This document shows positions 17,001 through 25,395 of a stretch of DNA of 64,000 bases, piece by piece (position 1 is the first letter of the stretch; every line of letters begins with the position of its first letter). Source of the stretch: Brevibacillus reuszeri. GTDB taxonomy: Bacteria; Bacillota; Bacilli; Brevibacillales; Brevibacillaceae. The stretch covers positions 89,493 through 153,492 of the forward strand of contig NZ_LGIQ01000009.1 of assembly GCF_001187725.1 (NCBI RefSeq), in the 5' to 3' direction. The notes beneath the pieces were generated by a model that worked only from the letters and a program-made list of their open reading frames with translations, did not search any database and was not told the origin of the DNA. The position numbers were made by a program, and so were the translations under genes.

Positions 17001-18409
17001 TTTATGTTAGTAAACTGTGCTAGTGTCTTGATCCCTTCCGCAATTTGCGCTTCGGTTACATTGCCGAACCCCATAATGAGGCTCTCTTCGTACTTTCCCT
17101 TGGCGATGGTATACTTCTCAGCGGGATAGATTTTAATATTCTTCTCTTCCAGGTTCGCGGCTGTAAGTGGATCGAAGTTGTGTCCAGACAAATTTGCAAT
17201 CAGATGCAAGCCTGCGGCATCACCCGAAATATTCACCTTGCTGCCGAACGTTTCTGTTAAAGCGGCGATGAGACGATTTCGTCTTTTACCGTAAATACGC
17301 CTCATACGCATAATGTGACGCTCGAGATGGCCGTCGCCTATAAATTGCGCCAACGTAATTTGGGGCAAGGTAGGGCATTGCATATCCGTCAATCGCTTTA
17401 ATCGTAGCAGAGCGTTCAGTATTTCCTGCGGCACCACCATATATCCGAGACGTAGCGAAGGATACAAGTTTTTGCTAAAGGTCCCGACATAGACCACTCG
17501 TTCGGAGTTGAGCTCCCTGAGGGCATGGACCGGCATTCCGGCATAACGAAATTCACTGTCGTAATCGTCTTCGATTAAGTAGCATCCAGTTTGCCGGGCA
17601 TAGTCTAGCAATTGAATCCGTCTGCCGATGGACAGGATGCTGCCAAAAGGAAATTGGTGCGAAGGTGTAACAAAAACACATTTTGGCTGTAAATGGGTTG
17701 GCAAGCTGTTGACACACATGCCATGGTCATCGACGGGAACCGGTACAATGTCGGCACCTGTTGATGCAAAAATGTTATAGATGAAGCTAGCAGTAGGATC
17801 CTCAATCGCTACGGCGTCACCGGGCTTCAAGAAAAGCTTGCATAATAAGGCGATGGCCTGGGTAGCTCCGGCGGTCACGATAACCTGCGAGGGTAAGCAT
17901 TGTATACCTTTAACATGGAGTAGAAAACGGCAAATGTTTGTGCGAAGCAGCCAATTGCCAGCAGCATCTTCATCATAGCCGAACTCCGATGAATGGGCGT
18001 TATCATATACGCTCATCATCATTTCCTTCCACTTTTTGTGCGGGACATGATCGAGTGCTGGAAAGCTCGGACGAAAATCAATGCCATTGAAACGAGCAGC
18101 AGATTCAGGAGCAGTCATTTCAACGGAAGAGTCTGAATCCATGAACTGCGCCTGAAACTGTCTGCTTCCTCCTAAATCCAAAACATAGGTACCAGATCCT
18201 TGACGGCCCTCCAAATACCCTTCTGCTATGAGCTGTTCATACACGTCGACGATTAGCGCACGCGACACGCCTAATTCACTTGCAAGATCCCTGGTTGACG
18301 GGAGGCTGCTTCCCGCTGCATATCTGCCTTGAAAAATACGTTCACGGAGCAACGCATATGTTTGTTTGGTTTTCGTATCGGCTGTAAAAGGACGTATCTG
18401 ATTCGACAT
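16985..18409 (-). CDS. MocR-type (GntR/aminotransferase fusion) transcriptional regulator
   Basis: A 474-residue regulator. A GntR winged helix (about 10-80, with LPSTRDLASELGVSR) is fused to a fold-type I aminotransferase domain (about 120-470). This includes the PLP-lysine loop VYVGTFSKNLYPSLRLGY, the IEDDYDSEFRY Asp and a late substrate-binding Arg region. MocR proteins use PLP plus an amino compound as ligand (GabR, PdxR types). The ATG at 18409 has AAAGG 10 bases upstream. Its promoter is flanked by a perfect 10-bp dyad (18434-18482). The regulated pathway is not evident. Confidence 0.92.
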   Translation of the reverse strand: MSNQIRPFTADTKTKQTYALLRERIFQGRYAAGSSLPSTRDLASELGVSRALIVDVYEQLIAEGYLEGRQGSGTYVLDLGGSRQFQAQFMDSDSSVEMTAPESAARFNGIDFRPSFPALDHVPHKKWKEMMMSVYDNAHSSEFGYDEDAAGNWLLRTNICRFLLHVKGIQCLPSQVIVTAGATQAIALLCKLFLKPGDAVAIEDPTASFIYNIFASTGADIVPVPVDDHGMCVNSLPTHLQPKCVFVTPSHQFPFGSILSIGRRIQLLDYARQTGCYLIEDDYDSEFRYAGMPVHALRELNSERVVYVGTFSKNLYPSLRLGYMVVPQEILNALLRLKRLTDMQCPTLPQITLAQFIGDGHLERHIMRMRRIYGKRRNRLIAALTETFGSKVNISGDAAGLHLIANLSGHNFDPLTAANLEEKNIKIYPAEKYTIAKGKYEESLIMGFGNVTEAQIAEGIKTLAQFTNINKKAH

Positions 18410-18433
18410 ACATAGTGTTCCTTTCTTTGTTCC

Positions 18434-18482
18434 AATTGGTATGGTCATTTTATCATATAAGTGGTACTTCATCATACCAATT
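18434..18482. promoter_or_regulatory. dyad operator flanking the MocR-gene promoter
   Basis: AATTGGTATG (18434-18443) and its exact inverse CATACCAATT (18473-18482) are separated by 29 bases that include a -10-like TATGAT on the minus strand. Each arm holds ATACCA or its complement, the hexamer I recall as the GabR box. Confidence 0.6.
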
Positions 18483-18709
18483 TGACGTGCTAACATGAAG
18501 CTTGCCACTACGACTGCACAATCATACATTCCTTGGGGCTTACGAGGCAAGATAATGCCGATGCAGAAACGAACCGATCTGGAGAGCGGATATAAGCTAG
18601 CGAGTTGATTGGTATCGCAGTGAGAGGACCCTTGCTGCCCGGTTTTTCATAGCTTTCGTAAAGTGCTAAAAGTCATCAATTCGAGCAGAAAGATCCGGAG
18701 GTGTCGACA

Positions 18710-19564
18710 ATGAGAATATTTGTAGCCGGTTCAACCGGGGTAATTGGCCGTTTCTTGCTTCCTAAGCTAGTGAGGGCAGGTCACGAAGTCACAGGAATGA
18801 CGCGCAGCTCTGAACAAAAGCAGGTAATTCAAGCGTTAGGAGCAAGGGCTATCGTTGCAGATGTATTTGACTCTGAGGGGCTTATTGAGACAATTGGGGA
18901 GATCAGGCCAGATGTAGTCATTCATCAGCTTACCTCGCTCAGTAATTGGAGTTTGGCTGATAATGCTAGGATTAGGATGGAGGGGACCCGGAATTTGGTG
19001 GATGCCGCGCAGAAGGCGGGCGTTAAAAAAATGATCGCTCAGAGTATCGCCTGGGCTTACGAATCAGGTGATGAACCCGCTACGGAAGAAGTCCCTTTGG
19101 ATATCCAAGCACCTTTGCCACGAAAAACCACTATTGATGGCATTGTCGCTTTGGAAGGAGCGGTTGCTGAGGTTCCGAACCACGTGATTCTCCGGTACGG
19201 TACGCTATACGGACCGGATACCTGGTATGACAGAAAGGGCGCGATGGCGGAAAAAACACGGAATCGTGAGCTCCCAGCAACGGAAGGGACCGTTTCTTTC
19301 TTACATGTTGAGGATGCGGCACATGCTGCGTTCCTGGCATTGGACTGGCCGACCGGTACGTTGAACATCGTTGACGATGAGCCAGCACCGGGTACGAATT
19401 GGCTGCCGGTCTATGCTGATGCCCTGCAGGCTCCTATGCCTGAAATTCAATTGGGAAGAACTGGCTGGGAGCGCGGTGCATCGAATGCCAAAGCACGAAA
19501 TGAGTACGGCTGGGAACCGATATATCCGACTTGGAGTTCTGGGTTTGCACAAGCTCTACGCTAA
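18710..19564 (+). CDS. NAD(P)-dependent epimerase/dehydratase-family oxidoreductase
   Basis: A 284-residue extended short-chain dehydrogenase. The N-terminal Rossmann motif is VAGSTGVIGRFLLP (Gly-rich loop GxTGxIG, NAD(P) binding). The catalytic Tyr would be in the AYES segment near residue 119 but without the usual YxxxK spacing, so it is an atypical member. ATG 18710 has GGAGGTG seven bases upstream; GTG 18701 overlaps that site. It is divergent from the MocR regulator about 300 bases away and may be its target. The substrate cannot be told from sequence. Confidence 0.82.
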   Translation: MRIFVAGSTGVIGRFLLPKLVRAGHEVTGMTRSSEQKQVIQALGARAIVADVFDSEGLIETIGEIRPDVVIHQLTSLSNWSLADNARIRMEGTRNLVDAAQKAGVKKMIAQSIAWAYESGDEPATEEVPLDIQAPLPRKTTIDGIVALEGAVAEVPNHVILRYGTLYGPDTWYDRKGAMAEKTRNRELPATEGTVSFLHVEDAAHAAFLALDWPTGTLNIVDDEPAPGTNWLPVYADALQAPMPEIQLGRTGWERGASNAKARNEYGWEPIYPTWSSGFAQALR

Positions 19565-19663
19565 AAACTGATTTGAGATAGATTAAGATTTCGTGCGGTA
19601 GGCTGCAGGAAGCCGGGATAGAAGAGGGAAGCGAGCCCACACAGGGAAAGATCAAACAAGAGA

Positions 19664-19707
19664 ACCGCGAGAAACCTTGATTTTAAAAGGCTTTTCGCGG
19701 TCTTTTC
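19664..19707. terminator. terminator
   Basis: Fifteen-base arms ACCGCGAGAAACCTT and AAGGCTTTTCGCGGT pair with G-U wobbles, then TCTTTTCC. It separates the epimerase gene from the converging arginase-like gene. Confidence 0.8.
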
Positions 19708-19719
19708 CTTTTTGGGGAT

Positions 19720-20577
19720 TTACTTACTTAAAATAGGTATTTCTCCAAGCAATTTCTTCAAATGAATCGCATCCCACGGCATATGCTCTGTTATACCTAA
19801 TCCAACTACATCTGCTTCTTCAGAAAGCTCTTTCATCAGTTGAATGAGTTGAGGAAATTGCATGGTTCCAGCAGCAGAAAAATCATAAGGGACTTCAGGA
19901 TTGGCGAATAACAAAGAACGAAATGCTTTTGGGTCAAGCACATCTAGATCAAGGTGAATAGCCAGATGTTTGATGTTATTTTGCTTGATCCAATTTTTTA
20001 TAGAATCCATACTGTTCATTAACTCTTGGGTCCCAGCCGTTTTAATACCTAGTCTTTGAATCATTTCTGTATCTTGTTCAGTAGGAGCTTCTAGTCCCGC
20101 GATAAAGACATTTTCAGGCTTTAGTGGGACTTTTACATGCTTGGCGAATTCTTCATCTCCTTCTCCCAAAAGATTCCCGAGGGGCAATGTATGTCCGTAA
20201 TCATACCCAACGATTCTAACTAGATCGCTATGAGCATCGATCCAAACCAAACCTAATTCTACAGCATACCGTTCGTTTAAATAGGCAAACGGGGCTTGCT
20301 CGACCAAGCAATCACCACCAAACATGACAATGCGATCTGGCTTATGAGCATAAATGATGTGTTGTGCAGCCTCCAATTGCTCAAGTAGCTGTTTTCTTCC
20401 ATACGTACCGTTCTCGTTTTCAAGCGGAGTTCCGTCATATGCTTGAACAGGTACGTGAATAAGGGGCTGATCATTGTCAGGGGCTAACCAAGCAAGCAGT
20501 TCGGCTCCAAAAGAGTAGTTCGGATTGTTTCCGCCTTGCCATTGTGGTATCAGCAAGCGTATTGTTTGTTTCGTCAT
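19720..20577 (-). CDS. arginase/agmatinase-family protein with altered metal site
   Basis: A 285-residue ureohydrolase-fold protein. Family motifs are in order: GGDC at 87-90 (GGDH expected), WIDAHSD at 112-118 (D114, H116, D118) and HLDLDVLDP at 208-216 (D210, D212). Thus the first Mn ligand His is a Cys. It may hydrolyse a guanidino or formimino compound, or bind a different metal. A GGAGAG binding site precedes the ATG. The gene is divergent from an HxlR regulator 103 bases away, a common arrangement for a regulated enzyme. Base composition is more AT-rich than its neighbours. Confidence 0.85.
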   Translation of the reverse strand: MTKQTIRLLIPQWQGGNNPNYSFGAELLAWLAPDNDQPLIHVPVQAYDGTPLENENGTYGRKQLLEQLEAAQHIIYAHKPDRIVMFGGDCLVEQAPFAYLNERYAVELGLVWIDAHSDLVRIVGYDYGHTLPLGNLLGEGDEEFAKHVKVPLKPENVFIAGLEAPTEQDTEMIQRLGIKTAGTQELMNSMDSIKNWIKQNNIKHLAIHLDLDVLDPKAFRSLLFANPEVPYDFSAAGTMQFPQLIQLMKELSEEADVVGLGITEHMPWDAIHLKKLLGEIPILSK

Positions 20578-20648
20578 TTTTTCTCTCCTTTACACAAAGT
20601 AAAGTTAGTATAAAATGTATGCAAACGATAAAATAGTACGCACATTTT

Positions 20649-20663
20649 TGATAGGTACTATCA
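20649..20663. promoter_or_regulatory. 15-bp palindrome in the arginase-like/HxlR divergent region
   Basis: TGATAG-GTA-CTATCA lies 18 bases before the HxlR start and 72 bases upstream of the arginase-like gene. Candidate HxlR operator. Confidence 0.5.
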
Positions 20664-20680
20664 GAAAGGATAGTGTAAAT

Positions 20681-21025
20681 ATGAGTATGGCGGAATATAA
20701 AGGGAAGGTTAAACATATTCAAGATACACCTTTTGGTTACACATTGTCAGTGATTGGAGGGAAGTGGAAAATGGTGATTATTTACCTCCTAGCCGAAAAC
20801 CAACCGGTTCGCTTTAATGATTTGAAAAGGCAGATAGGGACTATCACTTTTAAAATGTTGAGCTCACAGCTTAAGGAACTAGAAGCAGATGGCATGGTGA
20901 AACGAACAGAATATCCTCAAGTTCCCCCTAAAGTCGAGTATCGTCTCACAGAGAAAGCAGAAAGCTTATTACCCGTTCTGGAAGGATTGTGTGAGTGGGG
21001 AGTAAAAAACCAGCAACCGAAATGA
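20681..21025 (+). CDS. HxlR-family transcriptional regulator
   Basis: A 114-residue winged-helix protein. The HxlR signature is clear: FGYTLSVIGGKWKMVIIYLL, then RFNDLKRQIGTITFKMLSSQLKELEADGMVKRTEY and the wing VPPKVEYRLTEKAESLLPVL. The usual Cys of redox-sensing members before the GKW motif is absent (TPFGYT), so it is probably not a thiol sensor. ATG 20681 has AGAAAGGA upstream; ATG 20687 is possible. It most likely controls the divergent arginase-like gene. Confidence 0.9.
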   Translation: MSMAEYKGKVKHIQDTPFGYTLSVIGGKWKMVIIYLLAENQPVRFNDLKRQIGTITFKMLSSQLKELEADGMVKRTEYPQVPPKVEYRLTEKAESLLPVLEGLCEWGVKNQQPK

Positions 21026-21042
21026 TAAATACATGCATTTTC

Positions 21043-21080
21043 AAGCAGTCCGCCCTCGGATGAGGATGGACTGCTTTTTC
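21043..21080 (+). terminator. intrinsic terminator
   Basis: AAGCAGTCC/GGACTGCTT stem with a 16-base loop and T-run. Confidence 0.88.
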
Positions 21081-21366
21081 ATTCCATGACGATTCGAGCC
21101 TGTCGTCGAGGCAGGTGATTTCCTAACAGATAAACCTGTCATTCTTTTCTTAATAGCTACACACATAAACAGAACCTAAACGACAGGAGCAAAATTAAGC
21201 TGAAGTTTATTGATTCGGTTAAGCTCCGTTTCAGTGGCGTTAGTAGGATAGGAATTGAGGATCCGCTACGAACATTTTGCAGGAGTGGTCTTCGAGAAGA
21301 TGGATGAACCAGACATAGGTTCAGGGCAGCAGACATCCATTCTATTTATTACGAGGAGGAAAACAG
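21081..21366. other. intergenic stretch without recognised gene
   Basis: About 290 bases between the HxlR terminator and the YbjQ-type gene. No supported ORF, RNA motif or repeat was seen. A GAGGAGG binding site for the next gene lies at its end. Confidence 0.5.
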
Positions 21367-21678
21367 ATGATTATTACAACAACCGTAATCGTTGAAGGGG
21401 CCCCTGTCAGACAGTATATCGGAGTTGCAACAGGTGAAGTCATTATGGCTGCGAATGTCGGACGAGACCTTCTTGCTTCCTTTACAGATCTTGTAGGTGG
21501 GCGTTCAAAAGCCTATGAAACCAAGCTTCGGGAAGCAAGAGATGTAGCCTTCAAAGAAATGACAGAGCAAGCTTCCCAGATGGGTGGCAATGCTGTCCTC
21601 GGTGTCGATGTTAATTACGCAGTTGTTCGTCAAGGCATGATGATGGTCGCTGTCAGCGGAACGGCAGTCATTATCTAA
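21367..21678 (+). CDS. YbjQ (UPF0145) family protein
   Basis: A 103-residue protein covering the whole YbjQ domain: IIGVATGEV-type start (YIGVATGEVIMAANVGRDL), GGRSKAYE, ARDVAFKEM and GGNAVLGVDVNY. Members form pentamers and are loosely annotated as heavy-metal-binding without strong functional proof. The ATG is preceded by GAGGAGGAAAA. A short AGCAGC/GCTGCT hairpin follows the stop. The 270 bases downstream hold no supported gene. Confidence 0.9.
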   Translation: MIITTTVIVEGAPVRQYIGVATGEVIMAANVGRDLLASFTDLVGGRSKAYETKLREARDVAFKEMTEQASQMGGNAVLGVDVNYAVVRQGMMMVAVSGTAVII

Positions 21679-21950
21679 GCAGCCACCAAATGCTGCTACT
21701 TTTCCGAAAAAGGCATCTCCTTTAGGCGTCAGCAATGCATTGTCCGTCGTTGGCTTTGGGCATACACTTGGCGACTATGGTGTTGTTCGAACACTGGAGC
21801 AGGAAGGTTATAAGGTGGAACGACACTAGGGTGGGGCTGTTATTGCTAAACGTGGATTTTTAGTCTTTTTGTAACTTGAAATTTGAAGAATATGGTATGA
21901 CAATGGAATGAGGCTGTCTCCTATCCTTTTCACATAAAGAGGGGAAGAAA

Positions 21951-22547
21951 ATGAGCTGGTTCCGATGGTGGGGTAAATCACGTAAAAACGAAGCTGCTAC
22001 TGAGGTCAATGCTCTGGATCAAATGTCAGCGATTGATAAACGAGCTGCATTATTGACTTTGAGCACGAAGCTCTCTGCTGGCAGTGAAAACGTTGTGATG
22101 GAGGTCATGCAGGCGTTGGATCATCCGGAGATGTACGTGGAGCAATGGGGGGATCGGCTAGATAATCGGGGAATCCATGAACCAATACCGGAATTGGCCT
22201 GGTTTGCGCTGGTAGATGCGTTGGACGATCTTGGTCTTGTGTTCGAAATCAATTGGAAGCTGGATGCGGAAAACATTCTTTTCGCTGTCCACTCGCTTCT
22301 TGACCGTAGAGGTTGGTTATTACCAGCAGAAGATCGGCGATTAGAGCAGGCGATCAGTTTGGAAGGTCATACCTACCAACACTTGAGAGAGCTGCATCAA
22401 TGGCTTCGACCTCATGGCATTGTTTTGGGGAATTTGGATATTAATAGTGACTGTTATGTATTGATCCTCGTCAAGGAAGATGACAGGGAAGAAATCGAAC
22501 AATTGGCCACGAACAGCGGGTACCAATTTCATAGCAGTTTTCAATAG
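21951..22547 (+). CDS. hypothetical protein, possibly DUF6630-like
   Basis: A 198-residue soluble acidic protein starting MSWFRWWGK. The middle contains a Trp/Leu-rich segment (LAWFALVDALDDLGLVFEI), and the C-terminal half has strand-like segments (DINSDCYVLILV). The resemblance to DUF6630 proteins is from memory and weak. GAGGGGAAG precedes the ATG. It lies 140 bases before a DUF4241 gene on the same strand with no clear terminator between, so the two may be co-expressed. Confidence 0.7.
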   Translation: MSWFRWWGKSRKNEAATEVNALDQMSAIDKRAALLTLSTKLSAGSENVVMEVMQALDHPEMYVEQWGDRLDNRGIHEPIPELAWFALVDALDDLGLVFEINWKLDAENILFAVHSLLDRRGWLLPAEDRRLEQAISLEGHTYQHLRELHQWLRPHGIVLGNLDINSDCYVLILVKEDDREEIEQLATNSGYQFHSSFQ

Positions 22548-22687
22548 AGGGGTTACGAAAGACGTTTTGGAGCCCTATATATTTTCGCCAAAATCAAGCT
22601 GATGAAATACAAGATCTAATCGCTGGATTTTGGCAATTCTCATGATATTGTTTCAAAAAAACAACCGAATAACGGGAGGAAGTAACA

Positions 22688-23440
22688 ATGGCACCAACGA
22701 GTGAATGGTTATCCCAACTGGAAGAAAAACGCGAAAAACTGAAAAGCCCGGTAGATCTGAATACGTATTTTACATTACCTGAAATAGCAGGAAAGCAGCT
22801 AGATATTATGGATATCGGCCCTTGCTCTGTTCCAACTGGTGAGATTCTCGTTCGTGATCCGCTCTGCTATTTGGCGGTTAGAGGGGAGCAGCCTTACTTC
22901 CGAACAGTTTCTGCTGGTACTTATCGCACAGAGGTTAGTGTGGTGAAACCGGACGAGGAAGGCGACTGTGCCAGATATGCCGCCGTTCGTCTGCGATTTT
23001 CTGATAAACCTGCCATCCGCTTTGAAGAAGCGCTTATCGGCCATGAAGACATTGGGGGGCTAGAGGACGGTGAATATTTTGGCTTCAATGTGGATGCCGG
23101 TTTAGGAAGTATTTGTGATAAGCGACTTCACCAGGCATTTTGTGACTTTGTTGAGAAATGGCACGAAGAACATCCAGGTGAAAATCTTTATGACCATTAT
23201 TTTGCTGCTCTATTTGCCGAAAGCTACCGTCAGCATCCCGAATATCAACGCAGCGGTGGCGATTGGTTGAACTGGCAGATTCCAGGCACCGAATACCACT
23301 TGCCGATTTTTCAAAGCGGTTTTGGTGATGGCGCTTACCCTGTTTATTGGGGCTTGGATCAAGCAGGCGAGATTTGCCAAATGGTTATCCAGTTTATTGA
23401 CATCGAACTGACTTATGGTGAAGAGGAAGAAGAAGATTGA
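22688..23440 (+). CDS. DUF4241 family protein
   Basis: A 250-residue protein matching DUF4241: GPCSVPTGEILVRDPL near residue 44, a strand set ending in RF, then GFNVDAGLGSICD and a C-terminal YPVYWGLD. The C terminus is strongly acidic (EEEEED). The family is of unknown function and is sometimes discussed with contact-toxin immunity proteins; no toxin gene is present in this window. The binding site GGGAGGA is 8 bases from the ATG. A terminator follows. Confidence 0.8.
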   Translation: MAPTSEWLSQLEEKREKLKSPVDLNTYFTLPEIAGKQLDIMDIGPCSVPTGEILVRDPLCYLAVRGEQPYFRTVSAGTYRTEVSVVKPDEEGDCARYAAVRLRFSDKPAIRFEEALIGHEDIGGLEDGEYFGFNVDAGLGSICDKRLHQAFCDFVEKWHEEHPGENLYDHYFAALFAESYRQHPEYQRSGGDWLNWQIPGTEYHLPIFQSGFGDGAYPVYWGLDQAGEICQMVIQFIDIELTYGEEEEED

Positions 23441-23454
23441 TTGGTTCTGTACGG

Positions 23455-23483
23455 AAAAAGTCTTGCTATGCAAGGCTTTTTTG
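23455..23483 (+). terminator. intrinsic terminator
   Basis: AAAAAGTCTTGC/GCAAGGCTTTTTT stem with a TAT loop. Confidence 0.88.
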
Positions 23484-23552
23484 ATGCAACCAATTGCCCG
23501 AATTTGATAAAAATGAAAAAATAGCCCACTAAAATGCGAGGGTACAGGTGCA

Positions 23553-24083
23553 TCATATGAAAAGCGTATCAGAGCTCTTTACCACGATGCCATTAGTTGC
23601 AGTACCGAAACCATGCAAAACGGTATTGTGGTGATCGATGATTTGTTCCGCTTTAAGGACACGATTATTCAATGTGGAATGACAATCCCCAACAAGCGTG
23701 ACTTGATACCCAAGGGAAATCGCTCGTCTGCTCGTGGTGTCAATACAATACTCGGTTTGCATGCCAACGATAACCAGATGATTGATTTCGCGAGCATCTA
23801 GTTCTTCTTTTAATGATGTATCAAGGAACGAGTCACACGAATATTTACGAATGACAGGCTCACCTTCATTTGGGGAAATCGTGTGGTGAATTTCCCAGGT
23901 TGGAGTTCCGATCTCGAACTCACCTTCATTCTCGCAATGCTGGATGTAGATGATGGGAATCTGCAATTCACGGGCTCTTGTTCCTAATGTCTTGATGCGT
24001 TCAGCTAGTGCATGACCCTGAAAAGCATGCTCAACAAGAAAGGCTTGAACATCCACGATGAGTAGTGCCGTATTTTTACTCAT
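23553..24083 (-). CDS. isochorismatase-family cysteine hydrolase
   Basis: A 176-residue alpha/beta hydrolase of the isochorismatase/nicotinamidase superfamily. The catalytic triad is visible: D11 in LLIVDVQ, a Lys in VIRKYSCDSF and the nucleophile Cys in GMQTEYCIDTT. The ATG at 24083 is chosen for the GGGAAGGGGC site six bases upstream; the in-frame upstream extension lacks one. Family substrates range from isochorismate to N-carbamoyl amides, and none can be assigned here. It is monocistronic. Confidence 0.9.
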   Translation of the reverse strand: MSKNTALLIVDVQAFLVEHAFQGHALAERIKTLGTRARELQIPIIYIQHCENEGEFEIGTPTWEIHHTISPNEGEPVIRKYSCDSFLDTSLKEELDAREINHLVIVGMQTEYCIDTTSRRAISLGYQVTLVGDCHSTLNNRVLKAEQIIDHHNTVLHGFGTATNGIVVKSSDTLFI

Positions 24084-24461
24084 AAAAAGCCCCTTCCCAA
24101 TTATATAGATACAAGAACAGTATAATAGGAAAAGCAGTTGCAAACAATTTCAAAAATTGCGTTTTCCTTACGAATCAAAAGGCACACGAAAAAGCCCACT
24201 GATTTAGAGGGACCTAGTCAATGAAATCGCTGATTACTGCGAGCGTGATCAGTGTGATCCTTTATTTACAATGAAGCTTTCCTTTACTATCGCACCTAAT
24301 TAAGAATCACAATCGAATTTTCCATGAATATTGTACCGTGCGACTGAAATTACTTGAAAAAAATGAGCGGCCGTGATTAAATTATCTGATTAAAAGCCTT
24401 CCTCTCAATGGAGTGATAGGAGCGAGAACGAATTCGATTTGAAAGGGTGGTTGAGGAAAAA
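24084..24461. other. intergenic stretch without recognised gene
   Basis: About 380 bases between divergent genes. No ORF with a binding site, RNA motif or long repeat was recognised. GAGGAAAAA at the end serves the YitT-type gene. Confidence 0.5.
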
Positions 24462-25310
24462 ATGGCTTTGCCAGATAACAATAAGTTCGTAGATATCGTG
24501 GCCCTCATCATTGGTTCTTTTTTGTTTGCAGTGGGGATTAATTTATTTGTGATTCCCCAGCATTTTGGAGAAGGAGGCGTCACTGGGGTAACCATTATTT
24601 TGTATTATCTCTTCCAATGGGAGCCTTGGCTGACGAGCCTATTGATCAATGCATGTCTCCTGTTAGTGGGATACCGCTTTCTAGGAAAAACAACGACGAT
24701 TTATACGATCATCGTCGTTGGTCTTCTCTCTGTATTTTTGCATCTCACAAAAACGTGGACGATTTCATCAACCGAGCCTACGATTAATGCAATTTTTGGC
24801 GGTGTGGTCGTTGGCCTCGGGATTGGGTTGATTGTTCGTGTGGGCGGGACTTCAGCTGGTACTGGCATTCTCGCCAAGATTGCGAATAAATATCTGAGTT
24901 GGAATGTTAGCTATGCATTGTTGTTTTTTGATTTGATTGTGGTCTTCGCGTCCTTATTCATCATTGGGTTTGAGAAAATGATGATGACCATCCTCATGCT
25001 GTTCGTAGCGACCAAAGTGATGGATTTTGTCGTAGAAGGATTGAATCCGAAAAAGGCAATTACGATCGTTTCTCTCAAACAGGACGAAATTGCTGAACGG
25101 ATTAGTATCGAGATGAATCGTGGCGTGACGGTGCTCACTGGCTACGGTTACTATACAAAAGAGCCAAAAGAAATTCTCTATACAGTCATAACCAAGCAGG
25201 AAGTGCCTACGCTCAAAAAAATTATCCGCAAAACAGACAAGGACGCTTTTGTCACGATTCATGATGCACGGGATGTATTCGGAGAGGGCTTCGTAGATAT
25301 CTCTAAATAG
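24462..25310 (+). CDS. YitT family membrane protein
   Basis: A 282-residue protein with five to six membrane helices in the first 190 residues (start NKFVDIVALIIGSFLFAVGI, then the GGVTGV motif) and a C-terminal soluble DUF2179 domain (about 205-280, with RGVTVLTGYGYYT). It belongs to the YitT/YqfU/YvjA group common in Bacillales. Transport has been suggested for the family but is not proven. ATG 24462 is preferred over GTG 24447 because TTGAGG lies six bases upstream. A bidirectional terminator separates it from the next, converging gene. Confidence 0.9.
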   Translation: MALPDNNKFVDIVALIIGSFLFAVGINLFVIPQHFGEGGVTGVTIILYYLFQWEPWLTSLLINACLLLVGYRFLGKTTTIYTIIVVGLLSVFLHLTKTWTISSTEPTINAIFGGVVVGLGIGLIVRVGGTSAGTGILAKIANKYLSWNVSYALLFFDLIVVFASLFIIGFEKMMMTILMLFVATKVMDFVVEGLNPKKAITIVSLKQDEIAERISIEMNRGVTVLTGYGYYTKEPKEILYTVITKQEVPTLKKIIRKTDKDAFVTIHDARDVFGEGFVDISK

Positions 25311-25324
25311 GAGTCAAACATGTG

Positions 25325-25388
25325 AAAAACGGCAGACTACAGCCAGGAACATTTCTTTTCTTGTTCAAAGCTGTAGCTGCCGTTTTCA
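25325..25388. terminator. bidirectional terminator
   Basis: AAAACGGCAG(A)CTACAG pairs with CTGTAGCTGCCGTTTT, flanked by A- and T-runs, between the converging YitT and ACR3-like genes. Confidence 0.8.
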
Positions 25389-25395
25389 TTATTGG

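Noticed and set aside
21690-21829. Open stretch after the YbjQ gene ending LEQEGYKVERH
   Set aside because: No start codon with a binding site and no recognised family. It could be a gene remnant, but the evidence is too thin.
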